A DNA stretch of 64,000 nucleotides from Dimorphilus gyrociliatus (taxonomy: Eukaryota > Annelida > Polychaeta > Dinophilidae). Below the pieces are notes generated by a model. That model searched no databases. It worked only from the letters and a program-made list of their open reading frames with translations, and was not told the DNA's origin. Positions within the stretch are counted from its first letter, which is position 1. Every line of letters starts with the position of its first letter. This document shows positions 21,750-36,300 of this stretch, piece after piece. Made by a program: the position numbers and the translations under genes. The stretch is from assembly GCA_904063045.1 (NCBI GenBank), contig CAJFCJ010000002.1, positions 3,157,891 through 3,221,890 on the forward strand, in the 5' to 3' direction.

Positions 21750-23738
21750 GAGCTGGCTCATTTGAATAAATTTGAATATCAAAGAAACTTTGTTCATCAG
21801 CATATGCAAATAGAAGTTAAATATAGACATTTGTATATGTTTTTGCCAATTTTGGGGAAATAAAGTATTCCCCTAAAATTATTCCTCTTTATTCTGATGG
21901 TAGCCTTTGAAAGTGAAAGTAAATAAGGAACTATTTAAGCTTAATAAACAAATTTTGAAATTCAAAGTCTTAATATTACAAGTTTTAAGACTATGTTAGC
22001 AATAAATTAAAATTGACAATAATATACTTTCTAATTAATTATTCTTTAAAGTTAACAATAATTTCTATTTCGATATAGGACATTTTTAGCATTTGGCAAA
22101 TAATACATAAAAGCTAATGTTACAAATATAGTTTAAACTGAATCAATTCAAGCTAAATATTGTCTGAATATAAAACCTTTGCAAAGGAAGTATTCAGTTC
22201 TTCTGTATGAAATACTGCATTAATATTTCTTATATTATTCTTATGTTTTTTAAGGAAAAAATTTTTCCAAAAATAGACAATGAAATCCGAAAGCAAAATT
22301 TGCTTATTTTTCGGAATATCTACATCTAGAAGGAAGTTTATTTAAGCTTGGGAAGTGTAATTTCTTTCATATTTGCAAAAGAATCACTTGATTCAAATGT
22401 AAACAAAGGGCTGTATAACATTCATGTTTTTATTTAAATATCATAAACTCGTATGGAACTTTAGACTAGGGAGTTTACCTGCACTTAAAAAGTGCATTAA
22501 TATTGCAATTGACCATGGAAGAAGTTATGATGTGTTCGTAAATGTCAAAATAAGGTTATTTTCTATGAGAAAAACATTTGTATAAAGGTACTTCCCCTTT
22601 GAATATAAATTCAAATGAGTTGAACAAATGAAAGTTTTTCGGAAAAAACTAATAAATCTTTTCAGCTAATGCAAAGTGTTAAATAATTGAACAGAGATTT
22701 AAGTTAAAAAGAGTTAATATGCCACTTTGTATGTTGTGTTAACTTTTGATTTTGAAGTAAATTAATTACGAACATACAAACTGAAATAGATCATTAAAAG
22801 CTAGATATGCTTTTTGATAAAGGTAAGGGTTTCCTATCTTCATATTGATTGATAAGCCATTCAAAAAAACTGCATTACTTCATAAATCATAATCATTAGA
22901 GTGAAAGAAAAAAGTTTAAATGGTATGAAAGTGTGGTGAAAGTTTATATATATATATATTTTGACTGATATCTTCTGATTTGAAAACACTTAAGGTATTA
23001 GTCAGTATATTTTCTAATATAATCTATAAACCAGATCTATATTTCAACCAATAAAAGTCGTTATTTTGCAGGGACGTTCCAAATGAAGCCTTCGCTTAAA
23101 GAGATTTAAAATAATTTAAAAGGAGGATAAGTCTATTTAAATGCTAATTTACATTAAGCTTCAACCCATGTAAATAGGTTATTTAATTCGGAAAGCGGAT
23201 GTTATCGATTTGACACACCAGCTCATAGAAATTCTTAATTTCATTTTAACCAGAACTGTCAACAACTTTTGGTTATAAGTTTGCCGTAACATTTCAACAT
23301 ATCTTGTAAAGCATCTACTCCTTCTTCCTGATTTATCTTAAGCTTATATAGATATATGTACTAGTTGGTTTCACTGCTGTTTTTAGTTTGGAAGTTTAAC
23401 AAATGAAGAGAATGGAGAGAGAGGTACATACTTTCAAGATTTCTCAATAATATTAAATATATTGTATATAATATATACCGTATAATGTACTATATGTAAG
23501 TAATAATGTGGCACAGGGTTAACCCTAAACCTTCAGAAACGAGAAAATGAAGAATTATATAGTCAAGTTAATTTCTGAATTTTATTATTTGTTTGAATTG
23601 GCATTCTTTCATATTTGTATAGAGAAATAATACGTTAATACTGAAGGAATATATTTTCATATAAAAAATAAAACAATTAATATTTTTATTTCATTTTTAA
23701 TCAAAAAAATAAATTTAGCTCTAAAGGTTTCGTTGTTT
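21750..23738. other. Intergenic
   Basis: AT-rich, no coding frame with a supportable start or splice context. It contains the 3' flank of the gene that ends at 23739. Confidence 0.5.
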
Positions 23739-26002
23739 CTATTTTGATTTCTTCTTTCTCAATCGTTCCCATTTAATTGTTTCCGATTCGAAGGCGCTTA
23801 ATTCAAGTATTCGGTGCTGAAAACTAGACGGTGCATACTGCATTGGATCTGGATAAACTATTTGGGAAAGAGGTAAGTAAGTAACAAAAAAAAGAGTGAT
23901 ATTTAATTCTTTTCTTATATCTATTAATTATCTTACTTAAGGTTTTACTTTTAAAAGTTGACTCGGTTGGCGATATATAACAAGATTTCGGAGAAAGAGT
24001 CTTTTCCCTGAGAGCTTGATTTGACGTAAAATGTATTACTGATGAAGAAGTTCGTTCTCTCTCTAAACCTGTTTTGAGAGTAGGATTTAAGCCAATACCA
24101 CAGGCGTACAAATCATTTCTAGTGTCAAAATTTGTATCTTTGTTTAAGAAACATTCCGGAATTGGTTGATAATTCTCATCAAAATCCCTTTTCTTAGTAT
24201 TGTTACTTGGTGTAGTTTCTAATAAACCCTTATCGTCAGTTCCTTTTCCATGTATAATCAAGGGAAATTCAGCTGGAATTTCATTTGTCGGTTTCTTATC
24301 AGTCTTCTTATGGTTCGCAACTACTTTTTGTTTCGGTGAGTAAGCCGATTCTGCTGATTGCACAGACCTGATAAATGATAACGAAATTTTTATTACGTCA
24401 TGGTTAATATTTAAAAAAAAAAGAATTTATAACTAGAAATATTAGAGACTTGTACAAGCATGTAAAAGTTAAGTAATAGATTAGGGCCAGAGATATTTAA
24501 ACTATTCCGAGTGTGTTAAAGTTATTTTCTCTAATAAGTTAAACATAAAATAAAAGAAAACAGAAAAAAGCGGGAGAAAATGAGAGAGAGAGAGAGAGAA
24601 AGAGAGAGAGATACAGACAGACAGACAGACAGAGAAAAATAGACAAGCAGACAGACAGAAAAAGAGAGAAATAGAAAGAGAGGATATATAACTAAATCGA
24701 TAATTTAAAGGATGAAGAGGAAAGAGAAAATTAATAAATAAAAACTACAATTAATAATCCTAAAATCAACCTTTTCAAGTTATTTTTATTAAGAAAACAA
24801 TTTATCGAAGAATTAAATATTGATTCGAGAAGAGCAAACAAGCAAATAGGTAGACAATGTATGATCAAAAGTATGATAAAATGAGAAGACTGACGAAGCT
24901 CTGGAATTGTTTGCTTTATCGAATCCATGTTTTTTATTTTTTTTTTATTTTTGCAGTTGCTGTCTATAATCGTTAAAGTCTAGGAAAAAAAAATAGAATT
25001 CTTATACTAGATATTATTGATAATAATTGTAATTATCAAGAAGTATATTCATCTATTATGTCTATATATATATCTATAGATAGATAGAATATACTTAAAT
25101 ATTCCTAATAGAATAGAAACATATCTTAGGATTAAGATTGGATAAAGATAAGTTCATAGATACCGAATATATAATAATATTCTTAATGAACATGAACCTG
25201 CTTCATAGGAATATATATATACTGATATATATATTTTTTTATAATACCACCTATTATTTTTTATCTTATCTGATATATTATAAAAATTCAATTAGTCTAA
25301 TCTTTTTCACTTTTATGCCTAATTAATAGAGAATACTTTTGTAATCTTAAAAAATCTGAAAGAAGAATAAAAAATTAATATAACTTTTAATATTATTTTT
25401 AATACGAAAATAAAATTCGTACATTTATATAATTCATTCGATTTGGACTGGTTAAAATATCAAATATACCTGTCTAAAAGTACGTATTTTTTTTTTACGT
25501 AATTGATCATAAGTATGTCAATTTAGTAAATATTGTCTTTTGACAGCGTACAAACAATCGAAGTATGTTTGCGTAGGCCTAGTTGAATATAAAATGCATT
25601 GTCCAAGTTTATTCTTTTCATTATAAAAAGCTAGTTTAGAGCATCCAAAAAATACAATATATACAGTATATCCTATAAGTTCGTATATATGTATATATTT
25701 CTAATACTGTATGTAGGTATCTAGTAGTAATAATTGTAGACTTATAGAGATATTTTCATTAATATATAGCATAGTTACCAGGATAATCCTGTTACTGAAA
25801 ACTCGTCCTCCACTTCTCGTTTATTTCTATTCCTATTCAAATGGCGGAAATAATCAACTAGAGACGAAAAGCCTCTCTTATCTTCCTTTTTACCAACGCG
25901 TTTTTCAACTTCCGGTAAAAGGCATAATGATAATCCTGCATCGTTCCTTTCAACTATAGATATTGAATAGGAATCGACGAATCTAGCCTTGTAGAACGCC
26001 AT
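23739..26002 (-). CDS. Unrecognised three-exon gene, basic soluble protein
   Basis: Exons 26002-25779, 24367-23937 and 23857-23739 join in phase to 257 aa. No family was recognised. The protein starts MAFYKARFVDSYSISIVE and has no signal peptide or membrane segment. It is basic and low in hydrophobic residues through the middle (KKTDKKPTNEIPAEFPL, NNTKKRDFDENYQPIPECF), suggesting disorder. It contains YACGIGLNPTLKTGLE and TLSPKSCYISP, and ends in a better-ordered segment: YPDPMQYAPSSFQHRILEL, then AFESETIKWERL and a lysine-rich end. The junction GLSW/SVQSAES and the final donor (TTAA then GTAAGA) support the model. An ATG-led frame at 24928 within the first intron was not used because it does not splice in phase as naturally. 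A CRE-like TGACGTCG lies 13 bp upstream of the start. Confidence 0.65.
24570..24690. repeat. GA/ACAG simple repeat in an intron
   Basis: Runs of GA and of ACAG/ACAGAC visible in the first intron of the gene at 23739-26002. Confidence 0.85.
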
Positions 26003-26014
26003 CTTATAGAGAAG

Positions 26015-26022
26015 TGACGTCG
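26015..26022. promoter_or_regulatory. CRE-like site
   Basis: TGACGTCG, one base from the CREB/ATF palindrome TGACGTCA, 13 bp upstream of the ATG at 26002. Being so close to the start it may lie in the leader. Confidence 0.3.
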
Positions 26023-27554
26023 GCGAGGACGCTGTTCTTTGTTAGCTCAGATCGATCGAGCACTTCGATATCGAATGATAAGCTTAAAAAAAAAACCTGT
26101 TCAATATTTTGGCGAGATTCCAAATCGGAAATTGAAGAGGTTTATTTCAGTTTTGTTTATTTTTCCTTACTGTTCAAAACCAATTATTACAAAATGAAAA
26201 TGGAAACGAAATGTGTCGAAACGATCCAGTCTAATGAAGGATAAACAAATATCTTGTCTTTGAATATGTTCAATTGTTCAAACAGCGACGACTCGTAGGG
26301 TAAACTGGATTTCAATAAAAAGTTCATCAGAGCGGATACTATTTAAATATTTTATATTAAATCGGCTAATTAAAGCAGTCTCGGTCTTGAATCGATTTTT
26401 ATGTATGTCTTATTCTTTTTCCAGAACTGTTTCTAGCTAATTAGCTCTTGTCGTTTTACGGTTGAATAGTTTGTCTTTTATCACACAAAATGTTCCGTAA
26501 ATTGTAGGGATGCTTTTCTTCTCAAATGTTCTATAAACTGATTACTTATAAATGTTTGAAAATAGCAATAAATTAATAGTCCCGTATTTTTTTAAAGGAA
26601 TACGTCCATAGAGAGAATATTATCTTGAAGATACAGAGGATCTAGGCTTAACTGAAAGTAGAGATGAAAAAATTTCTAATGTAGTTTTAAGTGGAATATG
26701 TATATTTGCCTAATGATTACCTTTTAAGGAAGTTTGGCCTATGCTAGTCTCGAATTGGAAAGCTATTTGAAAGCAGGAGAGAAGGAAATTAATGTAGGAT
26801 AAGTAACAAATTCAATAACTTTGGTTTATAGTTTACAAATGAATACAATATGATGGTAAAATGATTTTCTTTCGAAATGTAAGTCTTTACTTCTATGGTA
26901 TCCATAAATTAATCTAAAATGATATATAATACTTATTAGAGTTTCTATTTCATTCTTCCGCCCAATAACTTCTTAAACATAACAATTAAATATAGACCAG
27001 GAGCAAAGAACCTCTAATTAGTTTAGCATAGCTAGAAATCTAGGATTAACTGTCACGATAGAGGCCTATAATGCTTTTTTATTACAAAAAAAAGAATAAA
27101 TTGTTTTTTTACTCTTATTAAGAGATGCAGGCCTAAAAGAAACCGAACTAGAGAAAAAGTATCTCCAATTTGTATTTTTTTTATCTTTAATTTTCATTTG
27201 TCTTTTTTTCCTTTTTTGCATAACAAGTTCTTTTAAAATTACAAGTATGCAGCAGTTAAAAACTGATGATAAATGATAAAAAATCTGAGAAACACGAATA
27301 TCTTTTGTTATTTTCTTTACATGGACTGACTATATATACATGTATATATAAAAGTGTATATATACACTTAATATACATAATATACAGTATATATAAATAG
27401 GAGAATAAGTATAGATATTTATATATATTTATATATACTGTAATTACATATATATATATAACAAAAAAGGACTTGTATACATACAGTATATGCAAAGTCT
27501 TGCCACAGTGAAATAGTACACCAAAACATTTCCTTTTGATCTTTTCAAACGTAT

Positions 27555-27589
<35 letters not shown>

Positions 27590-28268
27590 CACATTTAAAA
27601 ATTCATTAGGTAGATTATACAGCACGTTTTTGAACAAGTTAAAGACTATATAATAAGTTCTAAGGATATTTTGGAGTAGAATCTATCAGATTGTATCTTC
27701 CAATATGTTCAAGAAAATTGAATTTTATTTATGTAATAAAAACTCAATAACTATTATTTTAAATCAATTAAAAATAAAAGTTATTTAAGAAATTAATAAA
27801 GAAAAACATATAGGCCTAATATGTAAATAGATTTTAATCGGATGCTTGCCCTTAAAAATGCTTTAGTAAGGTTAAAAATTAATAGAAAATATCTTATTTC
27901 TATCATTTTTAACATAAATTATTTACGAAAATAATAAACTGACTTTTACTCCAAAAGATAGAGAGGATAACAGTATAAAGGTGGGACGGGAACGGGAAGG
28001 GGTGGAAAAGAGGGCGGGTGACCAAGTTTTGTGACAAGGTTTTTTTGATACACTGCATTTACAGTACTGTATTTGCAGTATACGTAACAAACACGAAGAG
28101 TATTTGCATAGATAAAAGAATATGAAGTGAATGAAATTGATGGTCAGAAAAGGATGTTTTTTTTTGCATCCAGCAAAAAATAGAGAAAGCCCGGATTTAC
28201 CGAGTTAATCAGTTTTAAAATATAGAAATAACTTGAAAAATTAAAAGGAATTCTCTTTTTATACACAA
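26023..28268. other. Intergenic, TA-rich
   Basis: No gene was recognised. It contains TA runs (27558-27588), several TACAGTA/TACTGTA motifs between 27381 and 28072, and the 3' flank of the GRIN3-like gene. Open frames such as the one at 27256-27594 are translations of TA repeat. Confidence 0.55.
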
Positions 28269-30313
28269 TCATAAGATATGCTCCTTTATGGCTAGCTGCT
28301 GCCGTAAGAAGTCATTGTCTTTCATTGCGGATTTTAATTGTTTATGCAGGTGACGTTCGGAAACTTTCCACATCTTGTAGATTTGTTCTTTACTTACACA
28401 GTCTAAATTAGGATTCTTCTCTTCCTCTAATGCTGCCTTTTGCTTCTCTCTTGCTTTTTTCCGATCCAAAATAGACAAACTTCCATTCGGTAACTGATTT
28501 AATCTTGTTTCAGAGCTGCTTTGAGTAGTGTCTAAGTTAAATTTTATAACAGATCGAGGAGAATGTGAAGGTGAGCCGGACCAACTGCGAACGCTGACGT
28601 CGTCAGCGCTGATAAAATATAAGTTGGGATCAAGTGGAGGTGGTGGTTGTGGAGGGGTAGCTATCTGTAGGCTATTGTCAGGTAAGAGCCTTTCCTCCTC
28701 TGCTGTATTTTGCTTTTGTTTTCGATACAAATCTCTCTTAATTTCCGCCGTTGTTTCTTGTGATCTATCTGAATCTGAATGTGCACTTGTTTGTTGAGAT
28801 AACCTTTCTTCCCTCCTTTGCTTCCACTGAAGTTGTTCTACAATATTGAATAAATTCTTTCTGTTCAGCACCAATTTCTCTTGTTTTCTAACTGACTTTT
28901 GGAAGAGTTTTGTAAAGTCTCGATTTTTCACAACCTCAATCATTTCCCTAGCTGAATGATGAGGAGATACTAGTTCCTCAGAAGTTACAATTCTATAGAG
29001 GCGCTGAGACCAGAACATCATTTTGTATGTCTTCCATAGGCTTTTTGAAGGTTTGCTTCTCCAATAAGGAACCATCCACTTAAAAATAGCATGCTCAAGC
29101 AACATTAAAAGAATACAGAGAACCATTCCTAATAAAAGAAGTAGATAGAGGCCGGCATGCTGATCCCATTCCATACTCTCAGGGCTTCCCTATAGGAGAA
29201 TAAAAATGATATTTACAATAATTGAAATATTTATTTTTTCCATAAAACGATAATCTTAATTTCTATATCAATCCCTTTGGAATAGGGAATTCTCTCTTGA
29301 TGTTTTGTTTTTGCATTTAAAATTTCTATCACTCCAGTGGCTTGAACAAGGAAGACAAACCTGTAAATGAAAGCCTTGTGGTGTTTCTGTGCATTGCATC
29401 TTCTTGAAGTACAAATCCCTTAAGCTCTCAATAAATCCATTCCTATGATATTCTACAATCTTCTCCGACAATTGATTCTGCATTATGAAAAACAAATGTA
29501 AACTGGTGTTATTTTTACTTCCCCTTGACATATTATGCTCCTCTTCTTTTTTACCCTATGGATTTAAAACTTACCTCTAGCCATGAGTTTTTTGGTAAGC
29601 CTATCGCATAAGCATCTTCAGCAAAGCCGTTACCAACAAGTTGTAATTGACATTTAGCATCAAAAATGCTTCGGGCATACTGTAATACTGGACTGTCGTC
29701 TAGGTATGCATCCAATGATTTATTTCTGGTGACAAATAATTTCTAGTTAGAAAAAAGAATATAAGGATCAGAATAATATTCTCGTGAGATGACTCGTTCG
29801 GTTAGGGTGAGAAAAATTTTTGTTAGCCACAAAAATTCGCAGGGATGGGTCATTTGGTCCCTATTGTGGTTTGTATTAGCAGGGACGTTGATTGGCCAAA
29901 TTTAATCACGTGATCTATTTGGCTCTAATAAGCTATTGATTAACAGTCTACTAACGTGGCTACTGGCCACCCTTTTGTTAGTAAAGACCTCCTATACGGT
30001 TGGCAAAACATTATATTGCTGCTATTTATTACGCAATTGCTCAAGAAAATAAACTCCAGAAGGATATTTGACCTTTCAACTGTTTTAAGATGGCTGAGAA
30101 TTCAATCAAAGAGTATTTCTTAAAGATATTAATTAAAGATTCCATACAATGGAAAGCTAGTTAATATAAGAAAACCATATACAGTAATAGGTTTGTTAAG
30201 AGGGAAAGAAAGAAAGTAAATAAGAGAAAGAGAGATACTTGCAGAATGTAAAGGACATATAGGGAAAAAGAGAAAGGAAGAGATTCATACACAGACAGTT
30301 AGATAGAGAGAAT

Positions 30314-30375
<62 letters not shown>

Positions 30376-33300
30376 AGGAGGGAGAGAGGGAGAGAAATAT
30401 AGGAGGAAAGAATGAAATATTAAAGGAGTGGGTGAAAGAGGGCTTATAGAAGAAAGGTAGGCATGAAGAACGATTCAGAAGATGGAATTCTTTTTATGCC
30501 TTTTACACTTAGAAATATGTTTTTTATAGGCTACATTCATAAGAAAACAAAAAAAAGCAGAAATAAGGTTCGACTAGCTTTGCTTAAGCAGTTTATAAAT
30601 AACCAGATCACGTAATCAATTTCAGAAAAAAATCTCTCTGCTTTTGCAGTGTCCTCCGGTACAAATTTTTTTGTAAAACTATAATAGTAATTAATGGATA
30701 ATAAATGATAAAAGATAAAAGATTTCTATGAGAGAATAGAAAAGAAATTGAAATGAGAAATGCAAAATAAAGGAACGAAAATTGATAGATGGAAAGAGGG
30801 AGAGGAAGAGGGAGAAAATTTTACTTGATTTAGCTATTTCTTCGAAAAATATTAAATATTAATAATTTAAATCAATTTAAATTTTTCATCTATAAAAAGA
30901 TATTGTGCAGTCAGCAAATTATCATGATTCTAAAAGAACATAAAGTATATAAGATTGTAGATATTCTTAACATTAGACAGAGAGCCATTATACAGGGATT
31001 TTTCTTATTTATTGCTACTGAGCAGCAGAACAGAACGTTTTGATAATCGAATTATTTACTAAATTATTATCTATGACACGAACTGATTATATTTATGAAA
31101 AATGAGTAAGAGTGAGATGAGAAAGGAATATCATTATTTACAGATCTAATGAAAGTGTAGTTTGGCTTTCTGATTTAAAATTATAATTTACATTAAACTA
31201 TAATACATTTGAAAAATGAAAAAGATAGGCATCTGGTAAAAAAAATTTAGCTGTATAAAGCAAAATTCTACTATCTAAAATTAAATTAGAGCTATGCATC
31301 TGGCAGATTGATAAATAATAATGGGAATAATAAGAGAGATTGGAAGTAAGTGGGGAAGAAGTAGTAGAGGAGGCAGACAGAGGTAGGTAGAGATAGAGAC
31401 AGACAGACAGGCAGAGCGATAGAGGGCAGTAACAGAAATTCAGATAGTGAAATATGGAATATATATTTATAAATATACATATATACTCTATATAGATGTG
31501 ATTCGGAATTTTTACTTGGACAGGACCTTATAATTTATATTTACTGTTATTCTGTTTATGATCTACACAAGGAAAAATAGAATTTTTGCATATTAGGAGA
31601 GTCCTAATAATTTGAATCAATCATTCATGATCACGGCCAAAATAAAACGTGACATTTCCTACCAAGTGTAAAGAAGTATTACTAAAATTCTTACTGAAGC
31701 CCTCCGCCAGTCCTTTCCTTTTTTTTTTAACTTAATTAAAAAAATCATCAGAACGTTTATAATAAAAAAAAATTAAATAATGTAAAAGCGAATTATTGTT
31801 TTCAAAGAACAATAGAAATGATAGTTGGACAAGAAGAAAATAAAGATTAATTACTTAGGGCAAATGGGTAGAACTTTTACAGGAATTAAATATGTACACA
31901 CAAGGATGGCTCTGTCTATAGACAATCTAATTGCAATGGGGAAAATGGTGTATATATTTCTTCTGATTAGTCTCTTATAGTACAATAAGTTGGAGTATGT
32001 ACGTCAATAATAGTTCGCCGAATCGAAACGAGCTCTTTTCTTTTGTAGGGTTTTATGCTAAAGAGTGTTTTATTTTGGGATTTTTTCCGCATAATAGGCA
32101 AGCTAGAGAGATAAAAAAGAGCTTTCCGTTAGAAGAAACCTCTTTGAATGGTATATAAGGAAAAATTATATTAGAGAGTCAAAAAGCGGATAACAGTTTG
32201 CTAAGGTCAATGAAATCTATGATAGCAGAATATATTAAATGTACTTACATAACCATTAGAACACCACTAGCACTGTCCGGTACCAGATTTCGTTTACTTT
32301 TCAAATAGACTTGCCTGTTGAGTTTTTCGATATAATTCAAAACAGAACTGGACTGCAAAGCACCAATGCTTCTGGACGGTTCGATCAACTGTAATCGAAA
32401 ATGTGAACTTAGTGATTTTTGCCCTTTTCTTGTTATTTAGCTCAACCTTTGTATCGTGAACACCGGATATAACAACATCCGAATTTTTGCCAGCCAGAAA
32501 GGCCGCTAAATTAGCCGTATAACTCGAATAAATAAAAATGGATGTGGAAGCCCAAAAATTCTGCAGAACCTTGGACGGCCAAGCCTTCGGACTTTTAGTT
32601 TTTATCGTATGCTGGAAGAGGATAGCAAAGACCATGTTCAAACCAGAACCTAGAAAAGCAAAATTAATGCAAAGTAAATTATAGAATATAATTTAATAAG
32701 GTGGGGAGAACTATCGTAAAAATGCCTGATTTAATAAAAAATCTTGCTATCTGGTGTATAACGCTATAAATAAGACGAACTAAGAGAGGTAACTAATAAT
32801 AGAGGAAAGAAAAATTCCTTTGAATAAAGAATATACCTAGCGTATAATTCGTCTTTCTCTTCCTCCCCCAGGGATTTAAGCCAAAGGGACTGTTCCATTC
32901 TAGAATAGATACGGAGATAGCAGCAATACTGGCGGATACAGCGATAGAAGACCAAACTATCCCGTCGAACGGCTCCATAAATGCATAGAGCGGGACACTT
33001 CTCTTTTTCTCGGCAACCAATATACTAAAACCGGAAAAGAAGTACGGATGAGTAAACTCTATAACCTCCGAACGCTCTTTGGTCACGCTCATAGCTCCAA
33101 CTGCCATGTGAGCTCGATTCCTCATCAGATCACCAACTAAACCGTTCCAACTTCCGTTCTCTTTACTGCCATATTTTGAATCCCCAGTTAAATATAATTC
33201 AACGTCGAAATGAAGATCTGTCGAGAGTCTTTCCAGTAGTTTGATAGATAGGCCACTGCAACAGCGTATTTCATAAGTATCGCTTCTCACTCTGCTCTTG

Positions 33301-36300
33301 TACTTTTCAAACATTTCTTCAATGCTGTTCAATGATAAGAGATCTATAGTTAGTTTACGCATTGTAAATAGAAATTCTTTTAAACGACAAACAACTATGC
33401 GTCGTTAAGAATGGAAAACGTATGAGGATTGATAAACCCCTGAAGATCAATTTAATGGTTTACGTGTAGATGAAAAGTTGTTAGCGAATTTTTACAAAAA
33501 TAATTATGTGGTCATCTTTAAAGCTATTTTACCTTCTATCGTCAATAAAACCTAACGGTTTAAGGCATACAAATGAATTTTCACAATGGCCATCTTCAGA
33601 TGGAGCATCCATAACAAATGGTCCAGCTGGTGTAGCTGTAACCCGAAGACGTCTTCTACCCTTTTTCCAAGGTCCTGCTGTGATTGTATTCCCTGGCCAG
33701 ACGATTGTTGATAATCGATGTCGATTGTTGTCGTAGTAACCGATTTTTCTCCATTTCTTATCAGTTTCGTTAATTGCTTGCAGATTATAGAAGTTGTAGG
33801 AAGAATGAATATACCGTCCGTAGTAATCGAATTTTGAGGAGGATTTTAGGAAGCTGTCAAGGTAATTTACACGTAGAGTATGATACTTTATCTATACTAC
33901 AAAATATTATTGAATCTCTCTTCCTCTCTCTCTCTCTCTGATGTGAAGTTTTAGTGAAGATGTCAGATTAATGGGAGTATTAAAGGGAAATGAGTTTGCA
34001 GGGAATATATAATACAAATATATACAAATATAGCCTGTGCTTGCTATTTAAATAAATACATATTATTGAAATTATTATAAAAAGAAATAGTATAAACTGA
34101 CAAGCATTTCAAATATAATTTGATAGCTAAAATATCTCAAGCAAAGTATGGAATAAGTGGACTTGTTGCTCTTTATAAAAGAGTGATAAATCATAAGATA
34201 CGCACAAATGAATTATTATTTATTTAATTAAAGGCCACTTTTTTTACATTTAATTAATTAATAAATTAATTATATACATTTTAATAAAAGTGTTTTTTCT
34301 TTATAATTAACAAAATAGTATTCAAAAGATACCATTCTACGTGAAGATGTATATAGTATACTCTTTATACAAGCTTTTACATGCAAGTACCAATTCTTCA
34401 TCTCTAAAGAACTTATTGAAATTTACATGGTTAACTAATGAAAATGGAAAAAAAACTGTCCTAACTGATGAAGAGGGAGCTATTTCTCTGCTTTACCAGC
34501 TCTATTTATAAATACATTATATACTATAAAGTGTAAACCGTGTTTGATTAGTTTTTGAAGAAGAGAAGGAAAAAGAGAGTTTAATATAAAATACACAAAA
34601 ATTTTTAACGCAAACAAATGTTGATTAATTTTGATACTTTAGATGAAAACTCTAAATATGTATTTTATTATGATTCATAATATTACTACTTTTTTTATTC
34701 TTCTGTTTTAAATTAAGTTTATCTTCTCTGTTTGTCTTTCTAGAGAGTCTGCGTAATTAAAATTACTCTTTTAAGACGATGAAAAAGAAAACGATTCTTG
34801 GTAATAGAGACTTATTAACCATTAATAGGATAGAACAGAAAGATTTCACCAAGAAAACGCTGAAGAGATTTAAATAGAAAACAAACGACTGGCAAATCTA
34901 CCAATAAAACAACACAGATGAGAGAATGTAGAGTGGTCATTAAAATTTTGTGACGGTTTAACAATCGACGTTCCTTAATACTTATGGAAGTTGAGAAAGT
35001 AATATTATCTAATTAAGTAGTTATCTTACATTATTACATAGCGATAGCTATACAATACATCATTTAGAATATAGTGGTATTTTGAAAGTAATTAGTGCCT
35101 GAAATAATTAAACTGTAAGAGAGGACGAGAAAAAGAAGGAGGGAGGGAGAGGGAAGAAGGAAAGAAGAGAGGAAGAGGAGGATGGAGATATAAAATAGAT
35201 TTTTTTCTATTAAATTTATCTCGAGATTTTTCTTAATCATGTTTAGAATTTTTGGAGGAAATGAAGAAAAAAGTTCACAATACAATTATTGAGATTATAG
35301 AATTATACCTGCGAAATGTTTATTATGTAAAATTATTACCAATTTCCTCGTTGATAAAGTCTAATCAACTCATCAGATATAATAGTATTAGAGAGAAAAA
35401 AACACCGAAAAGATGATCAATAAAAACTTGAAGCCTTTTAGGTTTATTTTTAAATTGTAAGCTCAGCCCTTCTTTTCAACTAGAACTTGGACAATTTAGA
35501 AAGAAATGGAGGCATTTAGAATAGTTTGATAATTTAAATATCATTGAAAAGAAAATAGCAATATCCTTGAGTTCAATGAAAATTGATTTAAGACAAAAAA
35601 ATTGCTTTAATGTAACTTTGTTAGTTAGATGTCTTTTAATCAAGTCACTCTTTAGAAAGGGAATGAAGAAAGAAGGACTTTCCTATGCGATCCTATTAAT
35701 AGAGTATGATAAGTATATAAGTACATGAAAATATCAATTTCATGGGAAATTCGTGTGCATGAATGAATATTTGTTATTATTCTCCATATTGTTGTTACTT
35801 GTGCATACGGTGGAATTGTACGTGTATTTAATAAAGACAATTTTTGTAGGGGAAGCGAGCCGTATAGATTCAATTTCGTTTCTTTGACACGTCTTTCATG
35901 GGTGAGGATTTGGAAATCAATAAGCCGAATGCTCTTTTGGATTAACTTTCTAGAAAAAAAGAATTAATCTTGATTATATGGTGTCCAGCGTAAATATAAC
36001 CGCGAGGGAGGGCTTTTTATCATCTGCTTCTAGCATTTTATTTCATGGAATTAAAGTAATCTTCTAGAATAGATAAGAAATACTTGAAAAAGAGTATACA
36101 AGGGTAAATATCTGTACGTGTGTATATATTCGAAAGAAAGGAATGAGAAAAGAGAAAGAAAAGTTGATAAAAGAGCTTGTTAGGAAAAACGTTTCCAACC
36201 TTTAAAACGTAGTTGTTTTCATCATTCTAGTCGTAAAAATATCCAACTACCAATTAACAGTTTGGGAAAGGGCGAAAAAACACACGAGAAAATAGGACTG

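Noticed and set aside
24570-24690. ACAG/GA direct repeats considered as a CRISPR-like array
   Set aside because: Units are 2-4 bp without spacers and lie in an intron of an animal gene; simple repeat.
24731-24928. ATG-led minus-strand frame as a first exon of the unknown gene
   Set aside because: Its only donor-like site needs a weaker acceptor; the exon at 26002-25779 joins exon 2 directly in phase and gives a continuous protein.
26014-26244. Plus-strand 76-codon frame divergent from the unknown gene
   Set aside because: No ATG at the 5' end, low-complexity composition, no splice support.
27256-27594. Tyr/Ile-rich minus-strand frame
   Set aside because: Translation of TA microsatellite sequence.
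33506-33736. Plus-strand frame over GRIN3 exon 4
   Set aside because: Antisense shadow of an exon that is required for the GRIN3 reading frame.
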